This document shows positions 36,653-45,357 of a stretch of 64,000 nucleotides of DNA, piece after piece. Source of the DNA: Aestuariispira ectoiniformans (GTDB taxonomy: Bacteria > Pseudomonadota > Alphaproteobacteria > UBA8366 > Aestuariispiraceae); assembly GCF_025136295.1 (NCBI RefSeq), contig NZ_CP062788.1, positions 434,001-498,000 on the forward strand, read 5' to 3'. The number at the start of each line of letters is the position of its first letter. Position 1 is the stretch's first letter. Under the pieces are notes generated by a model. The model was not told the DNA's origin and ran no database searches. It saw only the letters and a list, made by a program, of their open reading frames with translations. Position numbers and translations under genes: made by a program.

Positions 36653-36672
36653 AGTTAGGCAATTGCCTAACT
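36653..36672. promoter_or_regulatory. 20-bp palindromic operator of the ArsR/SRPBCC pair
   Basis: AGTTAGGCAATTGCCTAACT is a perfect 20-bp palindrome, 33-52 bp before the ArsR start. It is placed as expected for an autorepressor site. Its half-site AGTTAGGCAA also occurs in the MarR-linked site at 41025-41039 (reverse strand). Confidence 0.7.
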
Positions 36673-36749
36673 GTTTGACCATAGCACAACTATTTTCGCG
36701 CGCAAGGCGAAAAATACACTACCGCGCTATTATGAGTTAACGGACTGTT

Positions 36750-37997
36750 TTAAGAGCCAAAAGTCTTCCGCGCTTCCAGCGTCAGGCCGGTGCAGACAGA
36801 CCCGAAGGCATCCTGATCCATCAGGGTCGCGTCGGGGAAGCGTTCCTGGATGCGGGCGCGGATCGCGGGCATGCCGGTGGTGCCACCGGTCAGGACCACC
36901 ACGCCAACCTGATCGGCCTTGCAAGTGCCACGGGTCAGGGTCTCGCTCAACGCCTCATCCAGCCGGTCGAAGCTCTGCGCAAGGTCCGTTGCGATTTCCG
37001 CCTGCAGGACCTGTCCGACCAGCCCCGTCTCCACATAGCCGAGGTCCACATCGACCACTTCCTGGTCTCCCAGGGCGATCTTGGCCAGTTCCACGTGATG
37101 GGCGACACGATGACCCAACTGTTCCTCGATCACCGTCTGCAGGCGTTCGAAGAGGGCCTCATCCGCGCCATTCTCGATCACCCATTTCAGGTCCTGACGG
37201 TATTTGGCGCTGTAGAGGAAGTTGATCTCCGGCCAGGAGCTCAGCATGGAGTAAACCCAGTTGGGCGCATCCAGCCCGGCCCGTTGCAGCGGCGCGCCAC
37301 TGCCGAACAGCGGCATGACCTTGGCCAGCGACAACTGCTGGTCCAGGTTTGTCCCGCCGAGACGCACACCATAATTGGCCAGCACCTCGTAATCCGCCAG
37401 TCCGTCTGCCTGCGGGTTGACCTGCAACAGGGTGAAATCGGAAGTACCACCCCCCATGTCCACCACCAGTGCCAGGCAGGAATTTTTTGTTTCGTTCACG
37501 AAATCATTTGCGGCGGCGACCGGTTCCGGCAGGAAGGTGATTTCCTTGAACCCCACATCGAGCGCGATTTCACGCAGCGCCGTTTCCGCACGCAGGTTCG
37601 CCGCCTCGTCGCCATCCACGAAATTCACCGGGCGGCCATGGACCACATGGGTCAGTTTCTTTTCGGTCAGCGCCTCTGCCGTTGCCTTCACACGGGCCAG
37701 ATAATCACCGATCACCGACTTGAAGGGATAATTGCGTGAGCCGATCCGCGTGGCCTCGTCCATCAAAGAGGTGCCCAGCACGGATTTGATCGAACGCATC
37801 AGGCGTCCGTCCTCACCCTCAAGGTAATCCTGCACCGCCTGGCGGCCATAGGTCACACGGGCATCGTCGGTATAATAGAACAGCGCGCTGGGCATGGTCT
37901 CGCGCCCTTCCTCCAACGGACAAAGACGAACCTTGCCCGCATTGTCCACGACACCCAAAGCCGAATTACTGGTACCGAAGTCGAGACCGCAATACAT
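36750..37997 (-). CDS. yegD: YegD-like Hsp70-family protein
   Basis: A 415-residue actin/Hsp70-fold ATPase without the C-terminal substrate-binding domain of DnaK. The phosphate-1 motif is YCGLDFGTSNSALGVVD, the connect motif EPVAAANDFV, phosphate-2 VVDMGGGTSDFTLL, and the adenosine motif VVVLTGGTTGMPAIRARI. YegD is a little-studied chaperone-like protein. The gene stands alone. A decayed copy of its 5' end is found at 40433-40486, on the far side of the neighbouring chemoreceptor gene. Confidence 0.9.
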   Translation of the reverse strand: MYCGLDFGTSNSALGVVDNAGKVRLCPLEEGRETMPSALFYYTDDARVTYGRQAVQDYLEGEDGRLMRSIKSVLGTSLMDEATRIGSRNYPFKSVIGDYLARVKATAEALTEKKLTHVVHGRPVNFVDGDEAANLRAETALREIALDVGFKEITFLPEPVAAANDFVNETKNSCLALVVDMGGGTSDFTLLQVNPQADGLADYEVLANYGVRLGGTNLDQQLSLAKVMPLFGSGAPLQRAGLDAPNWVYSMLSSWPEINFLYSAKYRQDLKWVIENGADEALFERLQTVIEEQLGHRVAHHVELAKIALGDQEVVDVDLGYVETGLVGQVLQAEIATDLAQSFDRLDEALSETLTRGTCKADQVGVVVLTGGTTGMPAIRARIQERFPDATLMDQDAFGSVCTGLTLEARKTFGS

Positions 37998-38302
37998 GGA
38001 AAAACCTATTTGTTGCGTGGAAGAGGAAACCGACGGGCGCGGGGTTTAGCAATCCTGACGCCACGTGACAACACCACTTTCAGGAAAGTCGGCCACAGCA
38101 ATGCGCCGGAAACCACATGGTAGCAATATAACTTATTGTTTTTAAATCTAATTCGTTAAATAACTTCTTACTAATTCTAATCTTTCCGCGACCAATTTTC
38201 ACAAGAAAAAACCTGCGGCAGGGGATATAACATCCTTCCCTTCACGCCGCTTACCCACCCGGGAAACTCCTTCCGGGGCCGCAAATAAAACAAGGCAGTC
38301 AC
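37998..38302. other. gene-free spacer between yegD and the chemoreceptor gene
   Basis: This 305-bp divergent spacer has no credible gene. Bases about 38120-38185 are markedly AT-rich. A nested hairpin with outer arms GCGGC (38215-38219) and GCCGC (38246-38250) lies in the chemoreceptor leader. No clear sigma-28 flagellar promoter was found. Confidence 0.4.
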
Positions 38303-40309
38303 ATGCAAAACCTGAAACTCACCCATAAGCTCACGCTGGGCTTTGGCATTGTCATCGCCCTGATTTTGGTACTGGGCATCACCTCGGTCATGAATATACA
38401 GGGCGTCAGAGATCTGTTCGTGGACTACCGGGGGCTTGCGATCCAGGCAAATGCCGTTGGCCGCGTCCAGGCCAACATGCTTATGACACGGCTCCATGCG
38501 AAGGAATTCATGATTTCGCAGAGTGAGGAAAGCATACAGGGCATTCACGAACGCGCATCACAGACGCTGGCCCTGATCGAGGAAGCCCAGAAAACCCTGG
38601 ATGACGCGGAAACGTCCAAAATCCTGAGCAATATGGCCGCTGAAATCCAGACCTACCAGACGGCTTTCGACCAGGTCATCCGCCATCAGGAGGATAGCGA
38701 CAAACTGGTCGGCGAACGCCTGAACACTCTTGGTCCAAAGCTCGAGAAATCCCTGACGGAAATTATGGATGAGGCCAGCGACGAGGGTAATATCACAACC
38801 TCCTATCAGGCCGGTAACGCGTTGCGCACCATTCTGTTGATGCGGTTGCACGGGGCGAATTTCCTGATCAGCAATGATGAAAGTGCCCGCAGCCGTTTTA
38901 TCACCCTGGCCAAGGAAGGCGCAGACAAGCTCGACACGCTTTTGTCCTCCGCGCAGGGCACGGAGCTGCAGCAACCGATCGAGAGCGTCAAACGGGATTT
39001 CACCGGATATACCAACGCCTTTGACAAGGTCAGCCAGTCAATCCAGGCGCGGAACAAGATCATCAACACCACCTTGAGCGACATCGGCCCGAAAATCGCA
39101 ACAGACGTGGAACAGGCAAAACTCGCCATCAGGGACCAGCAGGCAGAACTGGGCCCGCTGGCTCAGGCCAGTGTCGAGCAGTCTTTGATGATCGTGGTGA
39201 TTGTCGGGTTGGTTGCCGTATTTTTTGGCTTTACCGCAGCCTGGATCATCGCACGCGGGACCGCCAACCCCATCCTGACGATGACGACGGCCATGCGCAA
39301 ACTGGCCGACGGCGATCTGGAATCCGAAATTTCCGGCACCACACGCAAGGACGAAATCGGTGCGATGGCGCAAGCCGTTCAGATTTTCAAGGATAACGCC
39401 ATTCGCGTGAAAAACATGGAAGCAGAAGCTGCCGAAGCGGAATTGCGGGCCGAAGAAGAAAAACGGGCCGCGATGCGCAAACTGGCCGACGAATTCGAGG
39501 CCAGTGTCGGCGGCATCATCAAAAACGTCTCCGGCGCCGCAGAGGATATGCAAAAGCGGGCCCAGGGCCTGACCAGCATCGCCGACCGCAGCAGCCAGCA
39601 GGCAACCAACGTCGCCGCCGCCGCAGAGCAGGCGTCCGCCAATGTCCAGACCGTCGCTGTTGCAACGGATGAACTTTCCTCTTCCATTCAGGAAATCAGC
39701 CGCCAGGTTCTGGAAAGCACGAAAATCACCAAGGAAACCGTGGTCGAGGCGGAAGACAGCCAGACCAAGGTGCAAAGTCTGGTCACATCCTCCAAACGGA
39801 TTGGTGAGGTCGTGGCGCTGATTACCGATATTGCCGAACAGACCAATCTGCTTGCGCTGAATGCAACAATCGAGGCGGCCCGCGCCGGGGATGCGGGCAA
39901 GGGGTTTGCCGTCGTGGCCTCCGAGGTCAAGAGCCTCGCCAACCAGACCGCCAAGGCAACGGACGAAATCGCCCGTCAGGTCACGGATATCCAGGGTGCC
40001 ACCGAAGGTGCCGCCGGGGCGATCGACACCATCGGCACAAAGATCCGCAAGGTGAGCGAAGCCGCAGCGACGATTTCCGCGGCGGTAGAAGAACAGACCG
40101 CAGCCACGGCAGAGATTGCCCGCAACGTCGATCAGGCGTCCGCCGGAACCCAGGAAGTCTCCCAGAATATCGGCGGCGTGAATGACGCCGCGCGCAAGAC
40201 GGGCGACGAGTCCAAGGATATCGCGGAATTCACCGCCGACCTGACCCAACAGGCCAGAACCCTGACGGCGGAGGTCAACAGCTTCCTCTCTCAGGTCAGG
40301 AATAGCTGA
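38303..40309 (+). CDS. methyl-accepting chemotaxis protein with HBM-type sensor
   Basis: A 668-residue chemoreceptor. The first membrane helix (about 9-29) is followed by a long all-helical periplasmic domain (about 35-295) of the helical-bimodular type; a second membrane helix is at about 298-320. HAMP (about 318-372), a charged coiled linker and the signalling domain (about 430-640) follow. The highly conserved hairpin tip is [43 protein letters not shown]. Ligands of HBM receptors are often organic acids; this one is unknown. It is flanked by yegD and a fragment of yegD's 5' end. Confidence 0.96.
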   Translation: MQNLKLTHKLTLGFGIVIALILVLGITSVMNIQGVRDLFVDYRGLAIQANAVGRVQANMLMTRLHAKEFMISQSEESIQGIHERASQTLALIEEAQKTLDDAETSKILSNMAAEIQTYQTAFDQVIRHQEDSDKLVGERLNTLGPKLEKSLTEIMDEASDEGNITTSYQAGNALRTILLMRLHGANFLISNDESARSRFITLAKEGADKLDTLLSSAQGTELQQPIESVKRDFTGYTNAFDKVSQSIQARNKIINTTLSDIGPKIATDVEQAKLAIRDQQAELGPLAQASVEQSLMIVVIVGLVAVFFGFTAAWIIARGTANPILTMTTAMRKLADGDLESEISGTTRKDEIGAMAQAVQIFKDNAIRVKNMEAEAAEAELRAEEEKRAAMRKLADEFEASVGGIIKNVSGAAEDMQKRAQGLTSIADRSSQQATNVAAAAEQASANVQTVAVATDELSSSIQEISRQVLESTKITKETVVEAEDSQTKVQSLVTSSKRIGEVVALITDIAEQTNLLALNATIEAARAGDAGKGFAVVASEVKSLANQTAKATDEIARQVTDIQGATEGAAGAIDTIGTKIRKVSEAAATISAAVEEQTAATAEIARNVDQASAGTQEVSQNIGGVNDAARKTGDESKDIAEFTADLTQQARTLTAEVNSFLSQVRNS

Positions 40310-40325
40310 TAGTCCACCGACAGGA

Positions 40326-40363
40326 CAGGCCTCCTGCACCGGTTCGCCGGGGCAGGGGGCCTG
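40326..40363 (+). terminator. strong stem-loop after the chemoreceptor gene
   Basis: CAGGCCTCCTGC pairs with GCAGGGGGCCTG (12 bp, one G-T). Inside is CCGG-TTCG-CCGG, a stable UUCG-type tetraloop stem. ACTTTCT follows, giving a short U-rich tail. It lies 16 bp past the stop. Confidence 0.8.
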
Positions 40364-40432
40364 ACTTTCTCCTCCCGTTTTCGTCAACCGATCGACATAG
40401 AGCCGGCACCGGGCGAGAGTGTTTTAAGGCGG

Positions 40433-40486
40433 GCATCGTCCACGACACCCGAAGCAGATTTAGTGGTACCGAAGCCGAGACCGCAA
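40433..40486 (-). pseudogene. yegD 5'-end fragment
   Basis: These 54 bp match 37939-37992, codons 2/3 to about 20 of yegD, at an offset of 2,494 bp with 6 differences (about 89% identity). Read on the minus strand it gives CGLGFGTTKSASGVVDDA, against CGLDFGTSNSALGVVDNA in the intact gene. The start codon is gone and the phosphate-loop Asp is Gly, so it is a decayed remnant. It lies in the same orientation as yegD, with the chemoreceptor gene between the two copies. Confidence 0.88.
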
Positions 40487-40501
40487 ATTTCCTTGGCTTT
40501 G

Positions 40502-40541
40502 TTGACAAATCCGTCATTTGATTTATTTAGTTAGTCAAACT
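40502..40541 (+). promoter_or_regulatory. MarR gene promoter and operator
   Basis: A perfect TTGACA (40502-40507) is followed after 16 bp by TATTTA (40524-40529). TTAGTTAGTCAAACT (40527-40541) overlaps the -10 and transcription start and recurs, inverted, with 14 of 15 matches at 41025-41039. Confidence 0.55.
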
Positions 40542-40558
40542 TACTTATTAGGGCAACC

Positions 40559-41005
40559 ATGACCTTAATTCAGTCCCTGGACCACCTGCATCGACTGCTG
40601 AGCCACTCCTGGAGCAGAGGCGGCGTCCGCCCCGGCCAGCTCAGCCACAGCGAGTATGAATATCTGCGCGCCCTGCAACGCCTGAATGGCGGACAGTTGG
40701 CCAATGACGGGGATGAGGACCATCACGGCGCCCATCTGAACAATCTTGCCGACATATTGGGCGTAAGGAAGGCGTCGGCCAGCGCCGCCGTCGCCAAACT
40801 GGAAAAACGGGGCCTGGTGGACCGCTTTCCCTGCCAATACGATGCCAGGGCCCAGCATGTGGTGTTGACGCAAAAGGCGGAAGACGCGCTTCGCTATGAG
40901 GCAATTGTCTATGAAGACCTTGCCCGCAAAATCGAAAAGGTCCTCTCACCGGAAGAAACCACCCAACTGGAAGTCCTGCTGCACAGGCTTCGCGAAAAGC
41001 TCTAA
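40559..41005 (+). CDS. MarR-family transcriptional regulator
   Basis: A 148-residue winged-helix regulator. The recognition region is NLADILGVRKASASAAVAKLEKRGLVDRFPCQYDARAQHVVLTQKAEDAL (about 60-115), typical of MarR, with dimerisation helices at both ends. A short His/Asp-rich insert (NDGDEDHHGAHLNN, about 47-60) precedes it and could bind metal, but that is a guess. It lies 46 bp ahead of a methyltransferase gene that carries the same operator-like sequence, so it probably represses both. Confidence 0.88.
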   Translation: MTLIQSLDHLHRLLSHSWSRGGVRPGQLSHSEYEYLRALQRLNGGQLANDGDEDHHGAHLNNLADILGVRKASASAAVAKLEKRGLVDRFPCQYDARAQHVVLTQKAEDALRYEAIVYEDLARKIEKVLSPEETTQLEVLLHRLREKL

Positions 41006-41010
41006 AATTT

Positions 41011-41039
41011 TTGACGTACAAGTCAGTTTGCCTAACTAA
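41011..41039 (+). promoter_or_regulatory. methyltransferase promoter with MarR-type site
   Basis: TTGACG (41011-41016) and TAACTA (41033-41038) are spaced by 16 bp. AGTTTGCCTAACTAA (41025-41039) overlaps the -10 and is the reverse complement of the site at 40527-40541 with one difference. Confidence 0.55.
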
Positions 41040-41051
41040 TTGGAAAACGAC

Positions 41052-41672
41052 ATGGATGATTTTGACGAAACGGCTCTGCCGTCGCCTCCCGAACCCGGCA
41101 AGCCCTGGGACAAGGAACTGGTCCATTGGTATGTCTGGCACTATGGCGAACACCCGTTCAACCATATGGCCGTCGACTTTGCCGAATTGACGGGGCCTGA
41201 GACTGTTCTGGATATCGGATGCGACAGCGGGTCTGCCCTGCGCCATGCCTGCCGGTTCCTGAGCAGCGGGCAGGCCATCGGCATCGACCCGTCGCCGGAA
41301 ATGGTTCAAGTTGCCGCCAAACAGTCCCAAAACCACCGACAGCATCACGACATCCGCTTTGAGACCGCCGGAGCAGAAGCGATCCCCCTGCCCGACGACA
41401 GCGTGGATGTGGCCCTCGCCATCAATTCACTGCATCACTGGCAGGACCGGACCGGCGCCCTCGCAGAAGTCCGCCGCGTCCTGAAGCCTGGCGGACGGAT
41501 GATCCTGGTGGAGGAAATCTTCGCAGACACAGCGCGCGGAATGGACGACCTGGCCATTCAACAGCAATTTCGCCAGGCCTCCTTCGAGGCCATACAAGGT
41601 CCACCACTGGAATCCGGCGGTGACAAAGCCTATATTTTCCAATGTTATCCAACTGATAGCCAAAGAACATGA
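41052..41672 (+). CDS. class I SAM-dependent methyltransferase
   Basis: A 206-residue Rossmann-fold methyltransferase. Motif I is ETVLDIGCDSGSALRHACRFL (near residue 55), then GIDPSPEMVQVAAKQ (acidic loop), the DVALAINSLHHWQDRTGALAEVRRVLKPGGRMILVEE block typical of UbiE-like Methyltransf_11 enzymes. ATG 41052 is chosen with GGAAA upstream; a TTG lies four codons earlier. The substrate is unknown. It is probably controlled by the upstream MarR. Confidence 0.9.
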   Translation: MDDFDETALPSPPEPGKPWDKELVHWYVWHYGEHPFNHMAVDFAELTGPETVLDIGCDSGSALRHACRFLSSGQAIGIDPSPEMVQVAAKQSQNHRQHHDIRFETAGAEAIPLPDDSVDVALAINSLHHWQDRTGALAEVRRVLKPGGRMILVEEIFADTARGMDDLAIQQQFRQASFEAIQGPPLESGGDKAYIFQCYPTDSQRT

Positions 41673-41693
41673 AAGTCGTTACGCTGAATAGCC

Positions 41694-41912
41694 ATGATGG
41701 AACTGGATTTAGAAAAACCCGCCACGCTGCGCTGGTATAATATCCCCAGCGACGACCGCATCGACCGTGGTTTCACGATGGCCTTCCACCGCCTCGATGA
41801 GGCCATTCACTTTTACCATGACAAGCTGACCAAGGGGCAGCGCGCCATGGCGTCGATCACCACGGACAACCGTTACCTGACGCATCAGGATATCGACGCG
41901 GTAGAGCTTTGA
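41694..41912 (+). CDS. small conserved-looking protein of unknown function
   Basis: A 72-residue acidic protein (MMELDLEKPATLRWYNIPSDDRIDRGFTMAF onward, ending YLTHQDIDAVEL). It has no signal, membrane helix or metal motif. Codon use matches its neighbours and the frame is closed 21 bp after the methyltransferase, so I regard it as real. The second ATG (41697) may be the start. Function not recognised. Confidence 0.65.
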   Translation: MMELDLEKPATLRWYNIPSDDRIDRGFTMAFHRLDEAIHFYHDKLTKGQRAMASITTDNRYLTHQDIDAVEL

Positions 41913-42009
41913 CAGCCAACGTTCAACAGTCCTTTTCCCCAAGCCGCATTGACGGCAACGCCCGCCGCTCTTAAGAGCATAGAGGTATACCGAAAACAGG
42001 GAGAGACGC

Positions 42010-42627
42010 ATGGGCCTGGAAACCTGGGCCGCCTTTGTCGCGGCAATATTCGTGGTGATCATGATCCCCGGACCCTTGTCCATGCTGATGGTGGTAAGCA
42101 CGCTCAGGCGCGGGATGGTCCGCTCCCTGCCCGCCTTTGCCGGCGGCGTCACGGCATCAACCGCCCTGCTGATCACCTCGGCAAGCGGCCTGGGTGCCTT
42201 GATCCTGGCCTCGGAGAACCTCTTCCTGGCACTCAAATATGCAGGCGCTGCCTATCTGATCTATCTGGCAGTGAAAACATGGCGTGCGCCGGTGGAAGAT
42301 GCCGACGGTCAGGCGGGCCCGTCGCCCCGTGCCGGGCGGATCGCCCTGTTCCTGCAGGCCTTCACGTTGGGTGTCAGCAACCCCAAGGACATTCTGTTCT
42401 TTGTTGCCTTCCTGCCGCAATTCGTCGATCCGGCACGCGACCTCGTCCCGCAGCTCGTCGTCATGGTCGCCACTTGGGCAACTGTGGACCTGATCTGCAA
42501 GATCATTTACGGATTGTCGTCGAAGATGATCCTGCCGATCCTCCAGACCCGGCGCAGCAAACGCATCTTCAACCGGACCATTGCGGGTTTGTTCTTCGGT
42601 GCCGGGGCCTCCGCCCCGCTTGTCTGA
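42010..42627 (+). CDS. LysE-family translocator
   Basis: A 205-residue inner-membrane exporter of the LysE/RhtB superfamily. The N-terminal helix contains the IPGPLSMLMVVSTLRRGMVRSLPAFAGGV motif, followed by the KYAGAAYLIYLAVKTWRAP helix and the FTLGVSNPKDILFFVAFLPQFV block. About six helices are present. These proteins export amino acids or homoserine lactones; the substrate cannot be told. GGAGAG precedes the ATG. Confidence 0.92.
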   Translation: MGLETWAAFVAAIFVVIMIPGPLSMLMVVSTLRRGMVRSLPAFAGGVTASTALLITSASGLGALILASENLFLALKYAGAAYLIYLAVKTWRAPVEDADGQAGPSPRAGRIALFLQAFTLGVSNPKDILFFVAFLPQFVDPARDLVPQLVVMVATWATVDLICKIIYGLSSKMILPILQTRRSKRIFNRTIAGLFFGAGASAPLV

Positions 42628-42632
42628 TTAAA

Positions 42633-42654
42633 AAAGGACGCCGAAGCGTCCTTT
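42633..42654. terminator. bidirectional terminator between lysE-like and bax-like genes
   Basis: AAAGGACGC-CGAA-GCGTCCTTT is a perfect 9-bp stem with a tetraloop. On the minus strand it is followed by TTTTTAATC; on the plus strand by a shorter T tract. It separates two convergent genes. Confidence 0.88.
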
Positions 42655-42682
42655 CATCCTGCAATGGCGCAAAGCATCACTT

Positions 42683-43660
42683 TCAGGCCTCGGGAATAAC
42701 CGCCAGGCGGCGGCCCGCAAGACGCGCCTTGTCATAGGCAGTCAGGTTGTTGGCATTGATGACCACCTTGAGCAACTGCACATAGTCCCAGCCCTTTTCG
42801 GAATAGCGCGACAGCGCCTCGGCCAGGACCTTGCCGCTCAACCGCTTGTGGGTCTGGCGCATCTGGGCCCGCATGGTCCGGAATTCCTTGTAGGCGTTAT
42901 GGGTATTCAGGTTGTGGATATAGGACGCAACGGAATCCAGCGGCGAGTCAAACGCCTGGATTTTATGCGTCTTGCCTTCCTCGCGGGAGGCCGGAACGAT
43001 ACCCTCGTTGCTGTCGCCCCAGGTCCACTGACCATAGAGCGCATTGCCTTCGCGGGCAAAACGTGACGTTCCCCAGCCGCTTTCAATCGCGCCCTGGGCC
43101 AGCGCCAGCGACACCGGCACCACATCCACCCGGCGGAGAAGCTCGTTCATCCGGCCCGGCTTGACCTTATAGGCCTCATACATCCGTTCCAGCCAGCGTT
43201 TGTCCACCTGCGCCACCAGATCGCCGCCACGCATCGCGTCCCGAATGCTGATGATCCGCTGGCGATCCCGTTCGATACGCTCGTTGGCCATCAGGACCAG
43301 CGGCACCATCAGGTGAACGAAAACATTCTTGCGCTCGTCGACCTGCTGGATCTTGTTCATATCCGCAGGCACGGCGTCCGACCAGATCCGCGGCACCACA
43401 AGACTGTCGCCCTGTTGCAGGGAACTCAGGTCATAGTTCATCCGTGCAAAACGGGCCTTCAGCTTTTCCACCGTATGGGCGGAAACGCGCTGCGGTTCCT
43501 GTTCCGGCAGGTAGACCCTGGCCACCTTCGGCGCGTCCGGCTGGACACTGGTCAAAACGGCCAGCCCCAGACCCAACCCGGCAATGACGAGGAAAATCCA
43601 CGCCTGACGGGTCGCCTTCATAAGGGACGGTTTCGATGTCTCTTTCGTCTTACCGGTCAT
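42683..43660 (-). CDS. Bax-like glucosaminidase-domain protein
   Basis: A 325-residue protein anchored by one membrane helix (about 20-41). A LysM-like stretch (about 60-85, HTVEKLKARFARMNYDLSSLQQGDSL) may bind peptidoglycan. The glucosaminidase-type domain (about 165-315) has SLALAQGAIESGWGTSRFAREGNALYGQWTW with the catalytic Glu, and SYIHNLNTHNAYKEFRTMRAQMR. E. coli Bax has the same architecture. ATG 43660 is preferred to one 14 codons upstream. It is a probable murein hydrolase. The 286 bp upstream hold imperfect hairpins but no gene I trust. Confidence 0.87.
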   Translation of the reverse strand: MTGKTKETSKPSLMKATRQAWIFLVIAGLGLGLAVLTSVQPDAPKVARVYLPEQEPQRVSAHTVEKLKARFARMNYDLSSLQQGDSLVVPRIWSDAVPADMNKIQQVDERKNVFVHLMVPLVLMANERIERDRQRIISIRDAMRGGDLVAQVDKRWLERMYEAYKVKPGRMNELLRRVDVVPVSLALAQGAIESGWGTSRFAREGNALYGQWTWGDSNEGIVPASREEGKTHKIQAFDSPLDSVASYIHNLNTHNAYKEFRTMRAQMRQTHKRLSGKVLAEALSRYSEKGWDYVQLLKVVINANNLTAYDKARLAGRRLAVIPEA

Positions 43661-43946
43661 AGCTCTAAATCCGCTATTGCCAATCTCCAAGACCCTTTCC
43701 ACGCAAGTGACTCGTTACAATCAATTGCGGCCCTTTTCGGGCGGAATCGGGTCTTTCATAGGCCGAATTGCGTCAATTTGAGTAACCGCAACCCTTGCCG
43801 ACCTTCCATATGGAAAGGTTGGCGGCCGTTTCGTCTTTCACAGCCAGGGATACTCTGGCCAGCCCAACTCTCCCCTTTGGCCAGCCACAGAATTACTTTT
43901 ACCCTGAATCCGGAACAGCGTCCAGCCGGACGCGGCTACCGCGCGA

Positions 43947-44510
43947 CTACATCGTGGCGCGGACCTCCACAACCTCAGGGATATAATGGCGCAGCATGTT
44001 TTCAATCCCCATTTTCAACGTCGCGGTTGAACTGGGGCAACCGGCACAGGCGCCGCGCATGGTCAGATAGACCACGCCTTCCTCGAAACCGTGGAAAACG
44101 ATATCACCGCCATCCTGGGCCACTGCGGGGCGCACACGCGTATCCAGCAGCTCCTTGATCTGGGAAATGATCTCGTCATCATCCTCGCCCCCGCTGTGGG
44201 CCGGGGCATCGGCAACGGCATTGTCATACATGACAGTGCGGCCAGCAGTGAAATGCTCCATTATCACGCCCAGGACAGAAGGCTTCAGAACATACCATTC
44301 ATGGGCATCGCCTTTGGTGACGGTGACAAAGTCATAGCCGAAGAAAACCCCGGTGACTCCGTCCAGCTCAAACAGGCGTTCGGCCAATGGCGATTTCCCC
44401 TGTGCCTCGTCGGCGGTCGGGAAGTCTGCCGTTCCCTGGGCCAGGACCTCACGGCCCGGGATGAATTTCAGGGTGGCCGGATTTGGCGTCTGTTCGGTTT
44501 GAATGAACAT
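43947..44510 (-). CDS. NifU-family iron-sulfur scaffold (NfuA-like)
   Basis: A 187-residue protein with an N-terminal Nfu_N domain (about 1-88, MFIQTEQTPNPATLKFIPGREVL and GVFFGYDFVTVTK) and a C-terminal NifU domain (about 105-185) containing the GACAGCPSS CxxC motif that holds a 4Fe-4S cluster between two subunits. It delivers clusters to target proteins. AGGAAAG precedes the ATG. No isc or suf genes are adjacent. Confidence 0.94.
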   Translation of the reverse strand: MFIQTEQTPNPATLKFIPGREVLAQGTADFPTADEAQGKSPLAERLFELDGVTGVFFGYDFVTVTKGDAHEWYVLKPSVLGVIMEHFTAGRTVMYDNAVADAPAHSGGEDDDEIISQIKELLDTRVRPAVAQDGGDIVFHGFEEGVVYLTMRGACAGCPSSTATLKMGIENMLRHYIPEVVEVRATM

Positions 44511-44724
44511 ATTCTTTCCTCTTCATGCCTTGGCGGCGTAACCGTATCTTAGTTCACGGTTAGCGTCATCGCATTCAACTGGTATGCGACGACGTCAGAT
44601 AGATGGGCCAAATGGAGGATGGAATCAAGACCACTGCGACAAACTTGGCCTGAAAAACAGTTTTTCCCCCGGCGCCCTTCACCCGAATATCGCAGGATTT
44701 CCGGGCGTTTTTCGAGGCCCGCCC

Positions 44725-45225
44725 TTAACTTAGCCCGTCGATTTCCTCATCCGACAGCGTTCCGGGAACGATGGTAAAGGGGGTATGCATCTTGCCGCGC
44801 CCCTTGCCGATCAGATGGCTGATGATCGGGTCCGCCCCTTCACCGCCTTTGGAGGAGGCCGCCAGGACCACGATGGAAATGGATGGGTCTTCTTCCAACT
44901 GGGCGAATAATTCCTCCCCGCGGTCTCCTTCGCGGATATAGACCACCGGCATCTGCCCGGACAGTTTTTCCACTTTCTCCGAAAGTGCCTGCAACAGGGC
45001 CTCGCCTTCCTCGCGGGCCTCTTCGCGCATCAATTCGTCCACGCCAAGCCAATGGCTGAACGAGGTTGGTTCCTGTACATAAAGAAGCGCCACGCGGCCG
45101 TTGGTGTGCCGGGCGCGATGGCTGGCGAAACGCAATGCTTTCTGCATTTCCTCGGAATTGTCCACGACTACGAGGAAAACACGCGCATCATCGTCGGGTT
45201 TTCTAATTACCTCGGCGTCACTCAC
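44725..45225 (-). CDS. universal stress protein (UspA-like)
   Basis: A 166-residue single Usp domain. It begins DDDARVFLVVVDNSEEMQKALRFASHRAR, has VALLYVQEP, a long amphipathic helix rich in Glu, VYIREGDRGEELFAQLEEDPSISIVVLAASS, and a final PFTIVPGTLSDEEIDGLS. The ATP motif G-x2-G-x9-G is only partly kept (SKGGEGADPIISHLIGKGRGKMHTPF). GTG 45225 is the likely start because GGGAGG precedes it by nine bases; the frame upstream is open but reads into sequence unlike the family. Confidence 0.85.
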   Translation of the reverse strand: MSDAEVIRKPDDDARVFLVVVDNSEEMQKALRFASHRARHTNGRVALLYVQEPTSFSHWLGVDELMREEAREEGEALLQALSEKVEKLSGQMPVVYIREGDRGEELFAQLEEDPSISIVVLAASSKGGEGADPIISHLIGKGRGKMHTPFTIVPGTLSDEEIDGLS

Positions 45226-45357
45226 GTAACCGATCCTCCCTGTCTGATTATCGGAGATAACCAGTGTTCTTCGTCGGCACCTTTTGGCGGAGCTTACCAG
45301 CATCCTGATTTCGGCCAAAGCGAAATCGGACCATTGCCCCGCCGCAAGCGCAGACGG

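Noticed and set aside
43795-43986. 63-codon frame upstream of the Bax-like gene
   Set aside because: It overlaps the end of the NifU gene on the other strand and has no ribosome-binding site; the spacer contains imperfect hairpins instead.
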